Shown here: one piece after another, positions 17,305 through 25,852 of the stretch
Position numbering within the stretch: the stretch's first letter is position 1
Layout: each line of letters begins with the position of its first letter
Notes under the pieces: model-generated
Told to the model about the DNA's origin: nothing
Databases searched by the model: none
Seen by the model: only the letters and a program-made list of their open reading frames with translations
NCBI GenBank assembly: GCA_963721115.1
Contig: CAVRIA010000004.1
Location: 1,054,001 to 1,118,000 of the forward strand
Reading direction: 5' to 3'
Length of the DNA: 64,000 nt
Origin: CAVRIA01 sp963721115
GTDB lineage: Bacteria > Desulfobacterota > Binatia > HRBIN30 > CADEER01
Program-made: the position numbers and the translations under genes

Positions 17305-17964
17305 TTGTTAGAGACCGCGCAAGAGCCGGAGAGCCTCGAACGGCAGCACGGCGAGCAGCTGGTTGCGATTCGCCCGGAGATTCTGAGCGACGCGGAGCAC
17401 GCGCTGGGGAATCTGCTGCAGCGGATGCACCACCTCGCCCGGGTGTCGCGCGACAACCTGGGTGCGCACGCGGAGAGACTGCAGACCACGCTGGAGGACT
17501 TGGAGCACTTGCTGGAGCTGCTGTTCGACTACGTGACGCCGGTGGACGTCGAGCTGGGCCCGATCGATGCCGTTCGGGTAGCGGAGAGCCTGCTGAGCCA
17601 GGTGCGCGCCTACGGCGGCGAGGTGGACGTCGGGGAGCTTCCGAAGATCAAGCTGCTGGTGGACTCGCGGGTTCTCTCCCGCAGCTTCCAGCTGCTCGGG
17701 CGCGCGTTCGGACGAGACTGGGAAGCGGCGCTGCGAACGTCAATGGAGGTGAATCAGCAGGAATCTCTGGACCGCGTGGAGCTCTGCGTCCGCTCGGAGC
17801 TGGCGCCCGCCGCGAGTGGCTCGGCGGACGGCGATCTGGCGTTGGCGGTGGCGACTCGGCTCATCGAGCAGCAGGGAGGCGAGATTCGCCGCGAGGTTGG
17901 CGACGGATCGCTCACTTGCTCCATCATCCTCCCCTCTCCGAAGGCGATTCATGCAAGCCATTGA
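17305..17964 (+). CDS. Degenerate histidine-kinase-like protein
   Basis: The protein has a long helical segment (about residues 20-85) like a kinase dimerisation domain, but no His box is visible. A C-terminal part then follows the outline of a kinase ATPase domain: a helix at KLLVDSRVLSRSFQLLGRAF where the N box should be, and LAVATRLIEQQGGEI in place of the final G box. The Asn and DxGxG residues are absent, so ATP binding is unlikely. The TTG at 17305 is chosen for its GGGAG site and because third-position G+C falls to about half upstream of it; ATG 17212 and GTG 17152 are alternatives. It overlaps the following NtrC-type gene by 14 bases and probably modulates it by binding. Confidence 0.55.
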   Translation: MLETAQEPESLERQHGEQLVAIRPEILSDAEHALGNLLQRMHHLARVSRDNLGAHAERLQTTLEDLEHLLELLFDYVTPVDVELGPIDAVRVAESLLSQVRAYGGEVDVGELPKIKLLVDSRVLSRSFQLLGRAFGRDWEAALRTSMEVNQQESLDRVELCVRSELAPAASGSADGDLALAVATRLIEQQGGEIRREVGDGSLTCSIILPSPKAIHASH

Positions 17965-19342
17965 GCCCAGAGTACTGGTCGTCGACGACGACGCCTTGAT
18001 CCGGGACGAGCTGGAGTCGCTGTTCGCCTCGCAGCCGGTTCGGGTCGACTGCGCCGCCAGCGTGCCGGATGCCATGCGCCGTCTGGCGGAGCGCGGCTAT
18101 GCGCTGGCACTCGTCGACGTGCGCATCGGCGGCGGCGACGGCATCGCCCTGACGCGCGACATTCGCGAGCACTGGCCGGAAGTCGACGTCATCATGATCA
18201 CCGGCTACGGCAGCATCAAGAACGCCGTCGAGGCGATGCGGCAGGGCGCGGTCGACTACATCACCAAGCCCTTCCAGCCCGAGGAGCTTTTGCTCGCCAC
18301 GCAAAAGGCGCTGGAGCGACGGCGGCTGATCGACGAGATCGAGTACCTGCGCCGCCAGCTGGCGGATCGCTTCGCCAACATGGTGAGCCGCAACCCGGTC
18401 ATGCGCGAGGTGTTCGCCACCATCGAGATGCTCGCCAACAACGACGTGACCGTCTTGATCACCGGGGAATCGGGCACCGGCAAGGAGCTCGCCGCCCGCG
18501 CGATCCACTACCAGGGCAAGCGGCGGGCGGGGCGTTTCGTCGCGATCAACTGCGCCGCCATTCCCGAGACGCTGCAGGAGAGCGAGCTGTTCGGCTACGA
18601 GCGCGGAGCCTTCACGGGAGCGGTGCAGGACCGCGTCGGCAAGATCGAGCTGGCCAACGGCGGAACCCTCTTCCTCGACGAGGTGGAGAGCATCTCTCTG
18701 CCGACGCAGGCGAAGCTGCTGCGGGTTCTCGAGGAGCGAATGATCGAGCGGCTGGGCGGCAATCGCCGCGTCGCCGTCGACATGCGGGTGGTGGCCGCGA
18801 CCAACCGGGACCTGGCGGTGGCGGTTCGCGAGGGACGCGTCCGCGAGGACTTCTACTACCGCATCAACGTCGTCCCGGTGCAGTTGCCTCCTCTGCGCGA
18901 GCGCCGCGAGGACATCCCTCTTCTCGCCGCCGAGTTCCTGCGCAACAGCGCGCTGGCGCGCGAGAAGGGGCTGAACCGCCTCACCGAGCGGGCGCTGCAG
19001 CAATTGATCTCGTACGATTGGCCGGGCAACATCCGCGAGCTGTCGAACGCGATGGAACGCGCGGTGCTGCGTGCGAAGGGCGACGCGATTCGCGAGGTGG
19101 ACGTGCCTGTGGACGGCAGCCCGAACGGCAAGCGCGAGCCGGGTACCCAGTTCCAGAAGCCGCTGCGCGATTTCCTCAAGGAAGCCGAGTTCGAGTACCT
19201 CTCCCAGCTTCTGGCGCACTACCACGGCGGCATCTCGCGCTGCGCGCGACACGCCTCGGTCGACCAGGCCACGCTGCACCGCAAGATCAAGGCGCATGGG
19301 CTGCGGGCGGACGACTTTCGACAGAACGGACGGCCGCACTGA
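17951..19342 (+). CDS. NtrC-family sigma-54-dependent response regulator (second copy)
   Basis: The 463-residue activator has a receiver (Asp56, Lys106), an AAA+ domain (Walker A GESGTGKE at 172-179; sigma-54 contact loop GAFTGA intact at 219-224; Walker B LFLDEVES near 246) and a C-terminal Fis-type helix-turn-helix near 430-455. All residues needed for phosphorylation and sigma-54 contact are present. It starts 14 bases inside the pseudo-kinase gene and lies directly upstream of the EPS cluster on the same strand, so that cluster is the likely target. No sigma-54 promoter with correct GG-N10-GC spacing was found by eye. It is a paralogue of the activator encoded on the other strand of this locus. 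Confidence 0.92.
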   Translation: MQAIEPRVLVVDDDALIRDELESLFASQPVRVDCAASVPDAMRRLAERGYALALVDVRIGGGDGIALTRDIREHWPEVDVIMITGYGSIKNAVEAMRQGAVDYITKPFQPEELLLATQKALERRRLIDEIEYLRRQLADRFANMVSRNPVMREVFATIEMLANNDVTVLITGESGTGKELAARAIHYQGKRRAGRFVAINCAAIPETLQESELFGYERGAFTGAVQDRVGKIELANGGTLFLDEVESISLPTQAKLLRVLEERMIERLGGNRRVAVDMRVVAATNRDLAVAVREGRVREDFYYRINVVPVQLPPLRERREDIPLLAAEFLRNSALAREKGLNRLTERALQQLISYDWPGNIRELSNAMERAVLRAKGDAIREVDVPVDGSPNGKREPGTQFQKPLRDFLKEAEFEYLSQLLAHYHGGISRCARHASVDQATLHRKIKAHGLRADDFRQNGRPH

Positions 19343-19433
19343 ATGACGCGCCAGGGACGCCATGACCGGAGGGGCCACGCCAGCACGCGCCTGCGAGCGG
19401 GAAGCGGCCGCCGACTCCCGCAGGTGAGGGCCG

Positions 19434-21590
19434 ATGTATTGTGATTTCTACCAGCTGCGCGAGCGGCCGTTCAATGTAACGGCCGATCCGAAGTTCCTCT
19501 ATCTCAACGCGCGCTATCGCGAGGCCCTGGCCTCGCTGAACTACGGCATTACGCAGCGCAAGGGATTCATCACCCTGATCGGCGAAGCCGGCACCGGCAA
19601 GACGACGCTGCTGAAGAAGCTCCTCGACGATCTCGACAACTCGACGCGCACGGTGTTCATCTTCAACACCAACGTCAGCTTCGACGAGATCCTCGAGTAC
19701 ATCTTCGGCGAGTTCGACCTGCCGGTGCAAAATGGGAAGCGCCTCTACATGCTGCAACGGCTGAACGCCTTCCTGCTCGACGAGCTGCGGCAGGGACGCA
19801 ATGTCGCGTTGCTGATCGACGAGGCGCAGGACCTCGACTTTTCCGTGCTCGAGGATCTGCGCCTGCTGTCCAACCTGGAGACGGCGAAGGAGAAGATCCT
19901 TCAGATCGTTCTCTCCGGGCAGCCCGAGCTGGGGCAGAAGATCGGCAACCCGGGGCTGCGCCAGCTGCGTCAGCGGGTGGCGGTCAACTGCCGTCTCCTG
20001 CCGCTGACGCGGGAAGAGCTCTCCGAGTACGTCCAGTCGCGCCTGACCGCCGCCGGCTCCGCCGATCCGAAGCTTTTCTCGCGCGACGCGGAGGAGCGTA
20101 TCTTCGAGATTTCGACGGGCATTCCCCGTCTCGTCAACATCGTCTGCGACAATGCGCTGGTGATCGGATACGCGCTCGGCAAGAAGCGGATCGGCGCGGA
20201 CGTCGTGAACGAGGCGGCTGCGGATCTGCTATCGGTCGAGTCGCGCGACACCTCGAACGGGACCGTCGAGGCGCCGGTGCCGGTCGCGATCGATACCATG
20301 CCGCGCGGCCGCAGCGTCTCCCAGCTGGGCGTCGTCGCGGTCGTCGCAGTCGCGATTCTGATCGGCCTTCTGTCGGTCGGCCGCAGCCTGTTGCGGGGCA
20401 ACGTCGCGTTCGTGGGTCGGGAGACGTCCGCGCGGCGTGATCTCGAGGTGGTTCCGCCCGGCGTGCGTGCCGAGATGGCGCAGAGAGCGGAGCCGATCCC
20501 GCCGGTGCACGAGGCGATTCCCCGCGCCCGGGCCATGGAAGGCGGCGATGTCGGCGAGGAGTCGCTGCCGGCGGCCGAGCGCCAGCCTGCGGTTGAGAGC
20601 CGCCCGCCCGCCCGGCGGGTGGACGACGCGGTGCCGCCGGTCCGGAATGCGCTCGGCGAACCGAAGAGCAGCACCGAGGTCGATGTGCCCGGTGGCGTCG
20701 CCGTGGATACGCGAAGGGGCGAGCCGCGGCAGAGAGTCGGGGTCGATCTGAGGGGCGGGATGGCTGTGGCGGAGGGCTCCGAGGATCAGCAACCGGCCGT
20801 CGACGCACCGCTTCCCGAAGTCGGCGAGGCGCAGGCCGGGGTCGCGGAGCGCCGGCCGGCGGGCATGGACGCGGCGACCGTGAAGGATGCGATTGCGCCG
20901 CCGGACACGATCGCGCAGACGGCGGACGCGGCACGAGCCGACCGCGCGCCGGCACCGGCCGCGCCTGCCGAGGACGAAGCCGCCCGCGAGAAGCACACGC
21001 AGACGGCGCCGCGTCTGGCGGCGCTCGAACCTCCGCGTGGGGATCCGGTAGACGTGGCTTCGGATGAGCCGGCAAAGCCGCCGCTGCCGGAAGAGGGCGG
21101 CGATGCGGTGCGACAGCAGGGGAACGGCGAGCTGCGGGTCGCCTTGTCCCGCTACGACCACGTGATGGTGCGACCGGGGGACTCCGTTTCCCAGATCGCC
21201 AGCCGCACCTACGGTCAGGCGAGCCCCACGATCCTCGACCTGATGAAGATGGCCAACCCGTCGATCCGCGACATCGACATCATCTCGATCGGCCAGGAGT
21301 TGCGGCTGCCGCAACTGGACGAAGGTCTGGCGCTGCTCCAGCAAGCGGACGGACGGTACGCCCTACTGCTGCTGTCGACGCCGATCGAGAGCCGGGCGCG
21401 GGACATCGGTTCGGCGATTCGCCGGCACGGCTTCGACGTCAAGGTGGCGCGGTCCGACTTCGGCCGCGGTCACTCCGTCTGGCGCGTGATGATCGGCGAC
21501 CTGACCAGCCGTGACAATGCGCACCAGGTCGGCAAACAGCTGCAGCAACTGCTGCGCGAGGACGAGCGCATCGCCGCGATGGCGGAGTAG
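19434..21590 (+). CDS. ExeA/GspA-like ATPase fused to LysM and SPOR domains
   Basis: The 718-residue protein begins as the AAA ATPase found with XrtA/PEP-CTERM EPS loci and type II secretion. The start YCDFYQLRERPFNVTADPK is typical, Walker A is GEAGTGKTT (50-58) and Walker B LLIDEAQ (about 126-132). One membrane helix follows near 297-318. Then come about 250 residues rich in Ala, Pro, Glu and Arg, probably disordered. A LysM domain (about 572-626; VRPGDSVSQIASRTYG) and a SPOR-like domain (about 635-715) complete the chain. Both bind peptidoglycan, so the protein should span inner membrane and wall, coupling cytoplasmic ATP use to a periplasmic step of polysaccharide export. Aeromonas ExeA also has a wall-binding tail, but the LysM plus SPOR pair is unusual. 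Confidence 0.85.
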   Translation: MYCDFYQLRERPFNVTADPKFLYLNARYREALASLNYGITQRKGFITLIGEAGTGKTTLLKKLLDDLDNSTRTVFIFNTNVSFDEILEYIFGEFDLPVQNGKRLYMLQRLNAFLLDELRQGRNVALLIDEAQDLDFSVLEDLRLLSNLETAKEKILQIVLSGQPELGQKIGNPGLRQLRQRVAVNCRLLPLTREELSEYVQSRLTAAGSADPKLFSRDAEERIFEISTGIPRLVNIVCDNALVIGYALGKKRIGADVVNEAAADLLSVESRDTSNGTVEAPVPVAIDTMPRGRSVSQLGVVAVVAVAILIGLLSVGRSLLRGNVAFVGRETSARRDLEVVPPGVRAEMAQRAEPIPPVHEAIPRARAMEGGDVGEESLPAAERQPAVESRPPARRVDDAVPPVRNALGEPKSSTEVDVPGGVAVDTRRGEPRQRVGVDLRGGMAVAEGSEDQQPAVDAPLPEVGEAQAGVAERRPAGMDAATVKDAIAPPDTIAQTADAARADRAPAPAAPAEDEAAREKHTQTAPRLAALEPPRGDPVDVASDEPAKPPLPEEGGDAVRQQGNGELRVALSRYDHVMVRPGDSVSQIASRTYGQASPTILDLMKMANPSIRDIDIISIGQELRLPQLDEGLALLQQADGRYALLLLSTPIESRARDIGSAIRRHGFDVKVARSDFGRGHSVWRVMIGDLTSRDNAHQVGKQLQQLLREDERIAAMAE

Positions 21591-21612
21591 AGCGGAAGAG
21601 AGACGGACGCAA

Positions 21613-22113
21613 ATGCACGACGCTCGACAATGGTACGTGGTGAGAACGAAGCCCCGGCGCGAGGAGTATGCGCAGGAACAGCTCGTCCGGCGCGACGTGG
21701 AGACCTTCCTGCCACGCATCCTGGAGACGGGCACCCGCGGCGAGCCGGTCGTCAGTGCGCTGTTCCCCGGGTATCTGTTCGCGCACATCGACCTGTTGAC
21801 CCAGTACACGCGGGTGAGCTGGACGCCGGGGGTCCGCAGCTTCGTCGCCTTCGGCGACGTGCCGAACGCCGTCGATCGGGGCGTGATTGATTTTCTGCAG
21901 GAACGATGCGGGCCGTGCGGACTCGTTCAGGCCCTTCCGACCTTCCAGGAAGGGGACCAGGTGCGCGTGAAGCGCGGTCCGCTGGGTGGTCTCGTCGGCA
22001 TCGTGCGGGGACACGTGAGCGGTCGCTGCCGCGTACAGGTTCTGATGGAGCTTTTGAGGCGCCGCACCGAGGTGAGCGTGCCGGTCGATCTTCTGGAGCA
22101 CGCGGACTGCTAG
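21613..22113 (+). CDS. NusG-family antiterminator paralogue (RfaH/LoaP type)
   Basis: The 166-residue protein has the NusG N-terminal domain (WYVVRTKPRREEYAQEQL, then FLPRI, then LFPGYLFAHID) and a KOW-like C-terminal domain (EGDQVRVKRGPLGGLVGIV). Housekeeping nusG sits beside secE and the ribosomal genes. A copy at the head of a 40-kb EPS cluster is the setting of specialised paralogues that help RNA polymerase ignore terminators in long operons. It starts 22 bases after the ATPase gene. Two strong hairpins follow in the leader of the next gene and may be the target. RfaH reads a DNA element, LoaP an RNA hairpin; which applies here is unknown. Confidence 0.88.
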   Translation: MHDARQWYVVRTKPRREEYAQEQLVRRDVETFLPRILETGTRGEPVVSALFPGYLFAHIDLLTQYTRVSWTPGVRSFVAFGDVPNAVDRGVIDFLQERCGPCGLVQALPTFQEGDQVRVKRGPLGGLVGIVRGHVSGRCRVQVLMELLRRRTEVSVPVDLLEHADC

Positions 22114-22196
22114 GGCGCCGAACGGTGGGATCTTCCGGAGACTTGCAAAGTGAGTGATCGATATCGGCGGAGGGCGCCCGTGGCCGTCGGCCGTTG

Positions 22197-22252
22197 AAGC
22201 GCCGCGCGAACGTCGCGGGGCGCTTGCCACCGGCGCGCGTTGCGCCGGCGGC
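22197..22252 (+). promoter_or_regulatory. Two abutting GC-rich hairpins in the leader of the EPS operon
   Basis: Hairpin 1 (22197-22225) pairs AAGCGCC with GGCGCTT, and inside it CGCG with CGCG around a five-base loop. Hairpin 2 (22226-22252) pairs GCC-A-CCGGCGC with GCGCCGG-C-GGC with one mismatch and a GCGTT loop. They touch end to end. No T-run follows, so they are not ordinary intrinsic terminators. The site lies between the NusG paralogue and the first hydrolase gene, where an antitermination or RNA-loading signal would be expected. Confidence 0.5.
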
Positions 22253-22380
22253 AGGGAAAAAGGGCGAAAGTGGGACGAAGGGCTCGGGATGGAGAGGGCG
22301 GAGCTACGCGGTGCGGACGAAAGCGCGGCGGCGCTGAAAACGGGATTTCACCGGTCGAAGGAACAGAGGAAGGACGTTCG

Positions 22381-24216
22381 TTGAAACTCATCAAGGGATT
22401 CGTGGCTGCGGTTCTCGCGGGTGCGCTGGGAGGAGCGCTGGTCGGTATCGCCGAAGCGCTGCTCGTGACGTTCACCTCCGCGGCGGCGGATGAGTATTGG
22501 CTGTTCCTGTTCGCCGTGGTCGCCTATGGCCTCCTCGGTGCGGGAGTCGGCCTCGGTGCAGCGGTCCTGTGGCAGGTGGTGCGCCTCGGGCAGGCGGACG
22601 GGCAGCGGCTCGCCGAAGTGGCGGTCGGATCGGCGGTGGTCGTCCCCGCCTTCGCGATCGGGCGCTACCACGTCAACCAGCGCATCTTCGGCGAGGAGCT
22701 CGTCACGTTCTCCGCGGCGGGCATCGTCACCCACGTCCTATTGTTCGTCGGTGCCCTGCTGGTCGCGCTGGTCGCGGTCGCCTTGCTCCATGCTTGTTAT
22801 CGGGCCGCGGGGATGGTCGCGCTAGCGGGCCTCCTGGTGATCCTGTTTGCGGTGTCGGGCGCCATCGGCCTCGCGATCGGCAAGGGGGAGGAACGCATCG
22901 CACGGAAGGTCGACGCTGCGGCGGCGGGAAAGCCGAACGTCATTTTGATCATCGCCGACACGCTGCGCTCCGACGCTGTCGATTGGACCGGTACGCAGCC
23001 GGCTGCCGCCGGCGGCTTCGCCGCGCTGGCGAAGGACGGCGTGGTCTTCGATCACACCTATTCGCAAGCGTCGTGGACGCGACCCTCGATTGCCACCATC
23101 CTGACCGGTGTCTATCCCTCGGTTCACGGCACCGTGCACAAGATGGACTTCCTGCCCGACAGCGTGCTCACCATCGCCGAGGCGTTGAAGGCGCAGGGGT
23201 ACTGGACCGCGGGGTTCACCACGAACATCAACGTAGCCCCGGTCTTCAACTTTCAGCAGGGCTTCGACGAGTTCCACTACCTGGAGCCGAGCTTCTACTT
23301 CTGGGCGACGGATTCGGCGACCAAGCTCGCCATTTACAAAGGCCTGCGCGTCGGACGCGAACGCTTCCTGTCCAACCGCATGTACTACGAACACTACTAT
23401 CAGGACGCGGCCGTCGTCGATCGCCATCTGCAGAAGTGGTTGGACCAGCGGCCGCCACAGCCCTTTTTTCTCTTGGTGCACTACATGGACCCGCACGATC
23501 CCTACTTCGAGATCCCCTACAACGGGCACGGGGTGGCGCGGGTGATGACCCCGTCTCCGCCGCCGGAGCGCGCGCAGGAGCTGCATCACTCTTATATGGA
23601 GGGCGTACACTACCTGGACGGCTACCTGAAGCAGCTGGTCGAGCGGTTGCGCAAGGACGGACTCTATGATCGGAGCGTGATCGCGTTCACGGCCGACCAC
23701 GGCGAGGAATTCCACGAGCACGGCGGATGGTGGCACGGCACGGCTCTGTATCAGGAGCAGGTGCACGTTCCGCTGGCGATCAAGCGGACCGGGTCGTCCG
23801 ACGGCGGCAGCCAACGGACCGATCTGGCCCGCAGCATCGATATCGCGCCGACATTGTTCGCCGCGGCGGGCCTGCCGCGCCCGGAGCCGTTCCTCGGTGT
23901 GGACCTCTTCAGCGCCCGCGTCGACGAGCCGCTGATCGCCGAGGAGGATCTGGAGGGCAACCGTCTGACCTCGATCCGATCGGGCGACTGGAAGCTCATC
24001 ATCGCCAACCCCGGGAACCCCCGTGGGCTGGCGCCGACCGAGCTCTACAATCTGGTGCAGGACCCGAACGAGAGCCGAAACGTCGCGGGCGGGGAGAGCG
24101 GCCGAGTTGCCGATATGCTCGCCGAGCTGGAGCGCATGCGGGTACGCATCGCGGAGCACGGGCCGCGACAAACCCTCGGCGCGCAGAGGAAGCATGCTTC
24201 TGATCCTCGGGCTTGA
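22381..24216 (+). CDS. Membrane-anchored sulfatase-fold hydrolase/transferase with Thr nucleophile
   Basis: A TTG start at 22381 is chosen because it follows GGAAGGA and directly precedes the first membrane helix; the frame is open to 22240. The protein has about 611 residues. Four membrane segments lie within residues 1-165, then an alkaline-phosphatase-superfamily domain (KPNVILIIADTLRSDAV; ADHGEEFHEHGG near 440). At the nucleophile position, where sulfatases have C/S-x-P-S-R, it reads T-R-P-S-I (near 236). Thr is the nucleophile of phosphotransferases of this fold (LtaS, EptA), so transfer or removal of a phospho-group on the glycan is more likely than sulfate hydrolysis. It is the first EPS structural gene after the hairpin leader. 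Confidence 0.82.
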   Translation: MKLIKGFVAAVLAGALGGALVGIAEALLVTFTSAAADEYWLFLFAVVAYGLLGAGVGLGAAVLWQVVRLGQADGQRLAEVAVGSAVVVPAFAIGRYHVNQRIFGEELVTFSAAGIVTHVLLFVGALLVALVAVALLHACYRAAGMVALAGLLVILFAVSGAIGLAIGKGEERIARKVDAAAAGKPNVILIIADTLRSDAVDWTGTQPAAAGGFAALAKDGVVFDHTYSQASWTRPSIATILTGVYPSVHGTVHKMDFLPDSVLTIAEALKAQGYWTAGFTTNINVAPVFNFQQGFDEFHYLEPSFYFWATDSATKLAIYKGLRVGRERFLSNRMYYEHYYQDAAVVDRHLQKWLDQRPPQPFFLLVHYMDPHDPYFEIPYNGHGVARVMTPSPPPERAQELHHSYMEGVHYLDGYLKQLVERLRKDGLYDRSVIAFTADHGEEFHEHGGWWHGTALYQEQVHVPLAIKRTGSSDGGSQRTDLARSIDIAPTLFAAAGLPRPEPFLGVDLFSARVDEPLIAEEDLEGNRLTSIRSGDWKLIIANPGNPRGLAPTELYNLVQDPNESRNVAGGESGRVADMLAELERMRVRIAEHGPRQTLGAQRKHASDPRA

Positions 24217-25852
24217 CGGCGCCACGCTCGACCTGGTCGAGCCTTGGGCGTCGAGCGGCGAGCTTCCGCACCTGGCCCGATTGATGCGGGAAGGAGCGTA
24301 CGGGCGCCTCGCCTCGACCGTGCCGCCGGCGACGTTTCCGAGCTGGACGACCTTCATGACGGGCGTCAACCCGGGCCGCCACGGCGTGTTCGACTTCACC
24401 CGCCGCGATCCCGGTTCGTACCGGGTGCGCTTCGTCAACGCGACGTTTCGCAAGGCCCCGTCGATGTGGCGGCTACTGAGCGAGGCGGGCAAGCAAGTGA
24501 CGGTACTGGGGTTGCCCGGAACGTACCCGCCCGAGCCGATCAATGGATACATGGTGAGCGGTTTCGACACGCCCGTGACGACGCGAGCCGACGCCTCCTT
24601 CGTCCATCCCCCGCAGTTCGCCCGCGAGCTCGAGCGCCTGGGCGGGTTTCCCTTCGCCGACTTCCAGGAGTTCCGCATCGACTCCGGTTGGCACGAGCGG
24701 GCACTGGCGAGCCTGTTGGAGACGATTCGGCGCAAGGAGCGTCTGGCGCAGGAGCTTCTCGACCGCCGAGCGTGGGACTGCTTCATGCTCCTGCTCGGGG
24801 AGTCCGACACCGTGGCGCACCACTTCTGGCGCTTCCACGACCCCGCCTCGCCGCGCTTCGACGCGGCCGCCGCCGCGCGCCTGGGCGATCCGATCCGGAC
24901 CGTCTATCGGGAGCTGGACGGCGCGGTCGGCCGGTTGTTGGAGCGGGTTCCCGGCGCGCGCGTGCTGATCGTCTCCGACCACGGGTTCGGCGGCGCCGGT
25001 GACACGGCGCTGCGTCTGAACCGGTGGTTGGCGGAGAACGGTTGGCTCGCCTGGCAGCCGAGAGGGCGGCGGTCGCGCTGGGCCGGGGCGCTGCGTTCGG
25101 CGGCGCTGGCGGCCATCCCGGAGCAGTGGCAAGCGGCCTGCTTCCGGGTCGCCGGCGGTCGCCTCGCCAATGCCGTGGAGAGCGGCGTTCGCTTCGGCGG
25201 CATCGACTGGCGGCGGACGCAGGCCTTCTCGGAGGAGCTCAACTACGCGCCGTCGATCTGGCTCAACGTCGCCGGACGCGAGCCCGGTGGGCAGGTGCTT
25301 GCCTCCGAATACGAGCGCACATGCGCGCGCCTTGCCGAGCAGCTGCTCGGCTGGGAAGACCCGATCCTCGGGACCAAGGTCGTGCGGCGGGTCCGGCATC
25401 GCGACGAGGTGTACGACGGGGCCTGCGTGGAGTCGGCGCCGGATCTGATTCTCGATCTCGAGACGCCCGGTGGTTACTCGTACGTCTGCCTGCCGAGCTA
25501 CGGGCAGGCCGGCGCGGCTGTCGAGCGCATGAGCGGATCGGCGCTGTCGGCGGGAAAGCTGAGCGGCATGAGCGGCAGCCACCGCCCGGACGGGCTGTTC
25601 ATCCTCGCCGGTCCCGAGGTGGCGCCCGGCCATCTGTGCGGTGCCGCGATGGCCGACATGGCGCCCACCGTGCTGGCGCTCTGTGGCGTGGGGGTGCCCT
25701 CCGGCTGGGATGGGCGACCGTTGCGATGCCTGAGCGGAGCGCCCGCGGCAGCGGCAGCGGTCGACGAACCGATGACCGCCGAGTCCGTCTACGACGACGA
25801 ACAGGAAGAGCGCCTGCGTCGTCGACTCGAAGATCTGGGGTATCTGGCATGA
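24194..25852 (+). CDS. Type I phosphodiesterase / nucleotide pyrophosphatase family protein
   Basis: The 552-residue protein starts at ATG 24194, 23 bases inside the previous gene. It begins directly with the metal site LLILGLDGATLDLV and then PPATFPSWTTFMTG, whose Thr (about residue 50) is the expected nucleophile. SDTVAHHFWRF near 200 and SDHGFGG near 262 supply further metal ligands. Eukaryotic and bacterial members cleave phosphodiester bonds or act on phosphorylated lipids and glycans. No signal peptide is visible, so it appears cytoplasmic, unlike the neighbouring membrane-anchored homologue. The stop overlaps the glycosyltransferase start (ATGA). Its substrate is unknown; a glycolipid intermediate of the EPS pathway is plausible. 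Confidence 0.85.
   Translation: MLLILGLDGATLDLVEPWASSGELPHLARLMREGAYGRLASTVPPATFPSWTTFMTGVNPGRHGVFDFTRRDPGSYRVRFVNATFRKAPSMWRLLSEAGKQVTVLGLPGTYPPEPINGYMVSGFDTPVTTRADASFVHPPQFARELERLGGFPFADFQEFRIDSGWHERALASLLETIRRKERLAQELLDRRAWDCFMLLLGESDTVAHHFWRFHDPASPRFDAAAAARLGDPIRTVYRELDGAVGRLLERVPGARVLIVSDHGFGGAGDTALRLNRWLAENGWLAWQPRGRRSRWAGALRSAALAAIPEQWQAACFRVAGGRLANAVESGVRFGGIDWRRTQAFSEELNYAPSIWLNVAGREPGGQVLASEYERTCARLAEQLLGWEDPILGTKVVRRVRHRDEVYDGACVESAPDLILDLETPGGYSYVCLPSYGQAGAAVERMSGSALSAGKLSGMSGSHRPDGLFILAGPEVAPGHLCGAAMADMAPTVLALCGVGVPSGWDGRPLRCLSGAPAAAAAVDEPMTAESVYDDEQEERLRRRLEDLGYLA

Noticed and set aside
13236..22380. Sigma-54 promoters for the NtrC-type activators
   Set aside because: Several TGGC and TTGC words occur (for example near 17031 and 17192), but none has the required GG-N10-GC spacing.
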